Shown: positions 58,951 to 64,000 of the stretch, piece after piece
Layout of the letters: every line of letters starts with the position of its first letter
How positions within the stretch are numbered: position 1 is the first letter of the stretch
Origin: Drosophila pseudoobscura
Lineage: Eukaryota > Arthropoda > Insecta > Diptera > Drosophilidae
Length of the DNA: 64,000 nt
Reading direction: 5' to 3'
Assembly: GCF_009870125.1 (NCBI RefSeq)
Contig: NC_046679.1
Coordinates: 24,676,001 to 24,740,000 of the forward strand
Translations under genes and position numbers: made by a program
The notes under the pieces: generated by a model
Database searches by the model: none
Seen by the model: the letters and a program-made list of their open reading frames with translations, nothing else
What the model was told of the DNA's origin: nothing

Positions 58951-61900
58951 TTATGTTTTACATGATGAAGTAGTTCAAGATCGTTGTGGCCTGAAATTTC
59001 CACGAAACACTTGAGAAATATAACTTCCCGCGCGCACACGTCAAAAGCAAACAGGAGCGCGGCCCCGGAGAGCCACGTGTGTGCGAGAGCGAGACAGACT
59101 GGACCTGGGAAAAACCGAGTGTCCGAGAGAATTTAGAGCTTCAAATTTAATGAGCAAACTATGACTATGGGATCATTGGCAAAAAGGGTTTCGTCTGTCC
59201 GACGGCCTGTCCCGGCCCTTAATCTGGTTCTGCCTTAGGCCTCAATGTTCGTTGATCTTTTTCTCTGCTCACTCTTTTTTTTCCATTCCAATGGAGATGA
59301 CAAAAACAACAATAGCAAGAAAAGCGATAGCCAACCTATCGCATGAATTTATTTTAAAGATGTTACGACATGCCACAATTTAATTTTAATTTTTCACAAA
59401 TCTTAAAATTTAAATAGGGGAAAAAAATCCAAAATAATATCCAAAAAATACTAAATAAATCTATATACATATATACTGATCAAAGTGGTGCCCTACATCA
59501 TGGCCCGATTATTTCAGTAAGAAATTGTATTCCTACGATATCCTACAATAATAAATACGCGGATATCATCCATATCTTTATCTATTATATCTTTATCTAC
59601 TTCATTCAAATCAAATACTTCATTCCGTATGATGGTCTAAGCAAACACTTTATATACAACAAATCTATGGATCATTTAAGTACAATCTATACTGAATATA
59701 TCTTCATTAAAAGCTATATATGTATATAGAACTTGCTGAAAGAAAACTTGGAATCTCCTTTGGCGTGTATTGTATTATTTCATTCATTTTATTACATTTC
59801 ATATAGTATTGTATGATCGTCCATTAATCACTACATTTTCTGTTATCACCTCTAGAGATCACCGAATCACAGAAAAAGCACGAACAAACGGGACAGTCGA
59901 AGGTCATTCACGGGCGAAAGTGCGCACCAAAAAGCGATTAGAAAGCTAAACAAATTCTTTAAAAAGCAACAACTTATTAACTAACAAGAAAACAACAACT
60001 GCCACTGCCACTGCCACCCACCGTAAAAGGGGGGGTTGGGTCGGAGTGAGAGACGAGCGGGTGCTCGTCAATGCCGTCAGCAAATCCAAAATCCAATCAA
60101 TAGATATGCAACGCAGAGCATGCCCACGCACAAAAACAGCACACAGACACAGGCAAAGAGGAGAGAGCCTGACCGCAGCAAGAGACGGAGAGAGAGCGAG
60201 GGGGAAGGGAATAAGAACGTGAAAGGAACGCCAGGCCAGGCATCGGGAGTCGAAGCTGTTGATACCCTGCTCAGATATATTGTTTGTATAAGAGCTACTA
60301 TATAGTGATCCGATTAAGATCCGACTCATCCAGGAAAATATATGATCTAGTGATCCATTCGGATCTAAGCAATCCATGTCCTCTATTAAAACATTCATTC
60401 CCTTTCCCGCTCTCTCTCTCTGCGAAGGGTATGCAAAAAATGAGCGGGCGTTGGGCTTATCTCGTAATGTTTATAAAAGTGACTATAAATACACACACAC
60501 ACACACACCCAAGCAACAACAGGAACAACAAAAGCGCCACCGTTAAAACAGACGCAAACGCAGCCGCCCACCCAGCAGCAGCAGCAGGCAGCGACGTCGG
60601 CATCAACCGCACACAAAACGCTTCAAGCGCCACACCAACACCAACACACACCTACACACACACAAACACACACTGCCATAAAAGACAAACACGCACTTTA
60701 TCAAAAACAAAATAGAAAACGAAAGAAGAAAACCAAAGAACCCAGAGAGGGAGAGAGACAGAGAGAGGAGAGTTCAGTTGAGAGCGGAGCCAGTTGAGAG
60801 GGCGAGGTGACCGGCTGCAGCACAACAGAGAGGTAGAGCAGCATTTGTGGACTGGCTGGGCAGGCAGGCAACAGACGGGCAGTGGAAGAGAGGAAGCGAT
60901 AATAGAAATGCAACCACGTGTGTTGTTTATTACACACACACACACACACTCTCGCACACAAGCCGAGAAACCCACACGCACAAGCAGCCGCCGTCGCCTT
61001 TATAAACGAATGTCAATAATAACACGGAATCTTTAAAAACAAGAAAAACAAATAACTGCACAAAGCGAAATGCCGAAAACACAGACATACAACACACACA
61101 CACACACAAACAGAGGAGGCCGCAGCAAAAACAATAAGCAAGAGCAAGAGCCGAGAGAGGGGGGCAAACACTGAGAAGAGACTGAGACCGAGTGAATATT
61201 AAAATTGTCAAAGAGAACGGGGCTATAATAACAAACAAGGGGAAGAGGTGGGGGTGTGCTTGGGAGATTTGTAACGGCAACTGCGTAAACAGGATACAAG
61301 AATAAGAAAGAGTCCGCGATAAGGTAGATGCGGTCAATGGCGAAATTTTTCTAAAAATAATAATGGATATTAGAGGAAAATCCACATAAAAATCGAAATT
61401 CGCCAGTATTGGAAAACCACCTGCAAAATAGGAGTGAAATATCATTTTCCATCGATTCATCAAACTCCGGAAGTACATCCGTAAAATGATACCATATCGG
61501 CGGCAAAATTTCTAGCAAATGCGAGGTTCGGGCACAAGTTGGATAAAATTATAGCGACAACTTTTTGAAATATAACTTTTATTTTTCATACTGGTATTGT
61601 ATGTATCGAAATCACGTTTAAAGAAACTGCCCCATTATCTTCAATCAAAATACCTGAACAAACAGCTTGCCAAAACTGTTGGCCAAAACTGTTGCTTCTT
61701 CCGCTGGACGCACAAGCTGTGTGCGTACATATGTGTCACCCCGCCCGCAACATGGTTGAATAAATCACAGAATAAACACTTCCACTTCCACCTCCGCTGC
61801 CGACATTCGGCAATAGCGCACACGAATGATCACAAGATCCCGTAACCATATAAACACCACGTCATCGGCTGTCTACCGCCTGTCACTCCACTCCTCCACA

Positions 61901-62635
61901 CGAAGCTCGAGTTGCCATTTTCGCGACCGACCGACCGACCACTTTGTTGTTGCGTACTATTATGTATTCTAGTTTTTTTTTTGTTTTTTCTTCTTATACC
62001 CGCTATTGCTAGACTATTGGGGGTAGACTCGTGCTACGTTAGGGGACGTATTAGAATGGGGGGGAATATTAGAATGCATTTATGCGATTTTTACTCTTCT
62101 ATGATTCCCACTAAGATCAGTCAATTGTAAAATGAATGACGCTAAAAGGTTAAACTTTTTTTTATTGCGCTAGTCACATTCAAATTATAATTCGTATAGA
62201 AAGTTATTTATTTAAATCTAATAAATTAAATCCATTTTAGTAATTCTAATTTAATTGCAAATTTTTTAAATGCAATTTTTTTTTAAATTTAATTTTTATT
62301 TTTTTTTTATTTCACAAGAACAACTAGTACCAAGTATTCCAAGTTCGTTAATCGACTGTAACTTTTTTTTTTTAGTTGTTAGTTGTTTTTAAATCACATA
62401 GTAGACCATAATTGTACAAACGCACACGCACGAATACAATGATATGGTGTTATTTGGTGGACATGGTGTTTATGCGTAGGCGACGCGTAGCGTAGCAGTG
62501 CAGACGTGTAGACGGTGGGAGGAGAGGAGTCCAACTTGCGGGGCGGGGAGGGCCACCGTCATACGACTACTAACTGAGGAATTGAGGAACTGTGAAACTC
62601 GGTAAATGGGGAACTGAGGGAACGACCACGGGCAC

Positions 62636-62666
<31 letters not shown>

Positions 62667-64000
62667 TATGTCATGTGTTGTTTGTGTGTAACTGTGTGTG
62701 TTTTATGGTTGTTGTTCCTCCCCCTTCCCACAACGCTCTTGTTCCTGTTATTGTTATTGTTGTGTATTATTTACTTGGACCTTAGACTCTCTCTCTCTCT
62801 CTCTCTCTCTGATAAGATTCTGAGCAGAAGCGTGTGGTGGGGGAGTGGTGGGGGGATGCGTGATGTGATGGGCCTCTCCGGGCAATGCGTACAAGAATAC
62901 GTGAATCACTTGCAAGGAAATTTTGTTTATTTCGATGCGGCTGATTGATGATCATGTTGATCCCAGAAAATGCATTAAGATTGTAATATTGTTCCTGGAA
63001 CTGTATGCGAATATAGAAGACTATTAAGTTTTTTTTTTCTTGGAAAAAAACAAGTTGAGTCACAGATAATTTTCCACTAAAGCGAAAGGAACTGCAAAGC
63101 AGCGAATAATTAAGAGAATAGAAGTACGGGTCCTTACAAAAAATCATTGTATTTTCTAGGTCGATTAGTAGTTTCATAGTTTCAATATTCCAAAATTAAG
63201 CAAGAAACAATAAACCTTAGATTTTCATATATGTATGTAGATTTATTATAGATTTATTGTAGCTCTCTGTAGCAGTCATTAGATATGATACTGATATTGC
63301 TTTTTGATTCAGGAAAGATCGAGTTATACTCATGATACCCTCTGAAATCTGCAAGGGTATGTACATATATACATACATACATATATGAATTGCGTAATTG
63401 ATACCATTTTAGGTATGTGCGCGCCTCCAAAAAATTCAAAGCCACAAAAACAAGAACAACAAAAGCCCAACTACAATCGACAGAACAGAACAGAACTGAA
63501 CTGAACAGAGGCAATAAACCCACAAATGCGTGCCTGTCTGCATGGGTGTGTGCGTGACGAGAGCGTGAGAGGGAGTGCGGAGAGAGAGTGAGGCGAGCGA
63601 GTGGAAGCGTGTGTGTGGAGCGATTAGAAGACGCGCGTCTAAGTTCAAGGCCAAGAAGTTCACAGCATAAACAGCAATAACAGCAAGCAGTGCAAAGCAG
63701 AGCAGAGCTGAAGCGAGCTAGCAGTAAACGCAGCACAAACTGCACACAAAAAACGCTTTTATTGTGTGTGGGTTGATGTTATTGTTCCTTTACTTTTTTT
63801 TGCCATCGCTGCGAAAAAGGTCAATGACACCTGTCTGTTTGTCTCGCTCAGCGCACCACTCACACACACACCAACACACGCCGAGCAACACACACACATG
63901 CTTATCACTTGGCCACCACTCTCTTACTCTTGCTCTTGCTCGTGCTCGTGCTCTGCTTTACCTCTTCCCTCTCGTTCTTGCATGCGCGCCAAAGCAGCAG
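57000..64000. other. Distal InR upstream DNA, segment 7
   Basis: No supported coding sequence. GC-rich islands at 57.8-58.15, 58.6-59.1, 60.0-60.9 and 63.4-63.75 kb alternate with AT-rich DNA at 58.2-58.55, 59.3-59.85 and 62.1-62.4 kb. Repeats include the CCCGA/GGTTC pentamer pair at 57878-57915, (GA)n at 58920-58950, (CA)n near 60490 and 60940, (GAC)n at 62637-62666 and (CT)n at 62787-62811. Confidence 0.4.
62637..62666. repeat. (GAC)n microsatellite
   Basis: Nearly uninterrupted CGACGA trinucleotides with one GGC variant. Confidence 0.9.

Overview
This is a eukaryotic, insect nuclear window. Short GT-AG introns, Drosophila core-promoter motifs, DINE-1/SGM-type Helitron relatives and dense short microsatellites all point to Drosophila. 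The insulin receptor and the PAPS transporter (slalom) are clearly fly orthologues, but the insulin receptor N-terminus is well diverged from what I recall of D. melanogaster. The repeat style suggests the obscura group; this is an inference and I cannot confirm the species.

Layout. The first 4.3 kb hold two small secreted glycine-rich protein genes pointing at each other: 722-1270 on + and 3082-4095 on -. A decayed hAT-type transposase relic lies between them. From 4663 to 8944 there is a composite DINE-1/SGM-like element whose middle is a 2.8-kb satellite of 38-39 bp units. The slalom gene (sll, -) follows at 9581-11159 with four coding exons. Upstream of it are clustered minus-strand Motif 1 and Motif 6 core-promoter words, then a Tc1-like relic (about 12.55-14.6 kb). 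An apparently intronless acyl-CoA desaturase (+) occupies 14791-15876. It converges on the insulin receptor gene InR (-), whose 11 coding exons run from 28039 down to 19635 and whose AU-rich 3' UTR probably reaches about 16.7 kb.

From about 28.4 kb to the end (more than 35 kb) I find no convincing protein-coding gene. In Drosophila the InR transcription unit has long 5' introns and several promoters, so this stretch is most likely InR 5' intron and regulatory DNA. It is rich in GA/CT, CA/GT, CAG-type and homopolymer tracts. It holds a near-complete 337-bp DINE-like element, a 33-bp tRNA-Asp 5'-half fossil, five exact FOXO octamers, a local 120-bp duplication and a family of dispersed motifs of about 35 bp.

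The genes do not form one pathway. InR is the receptor kinase of insulin/PI3K/FOXO signalling, sll supplies sulfate donor to the Golgi, the desaturase modifies fatty acyl-CoA, and the two glycine-rich proteins look like cuticle, eggshell or other extracellular products. I found no clear novel enzymatic system. The least ordinary features are the satellite embedded in the Helitron relative, the tRNA-half insertion, and the repeated motif family upstream of InR.
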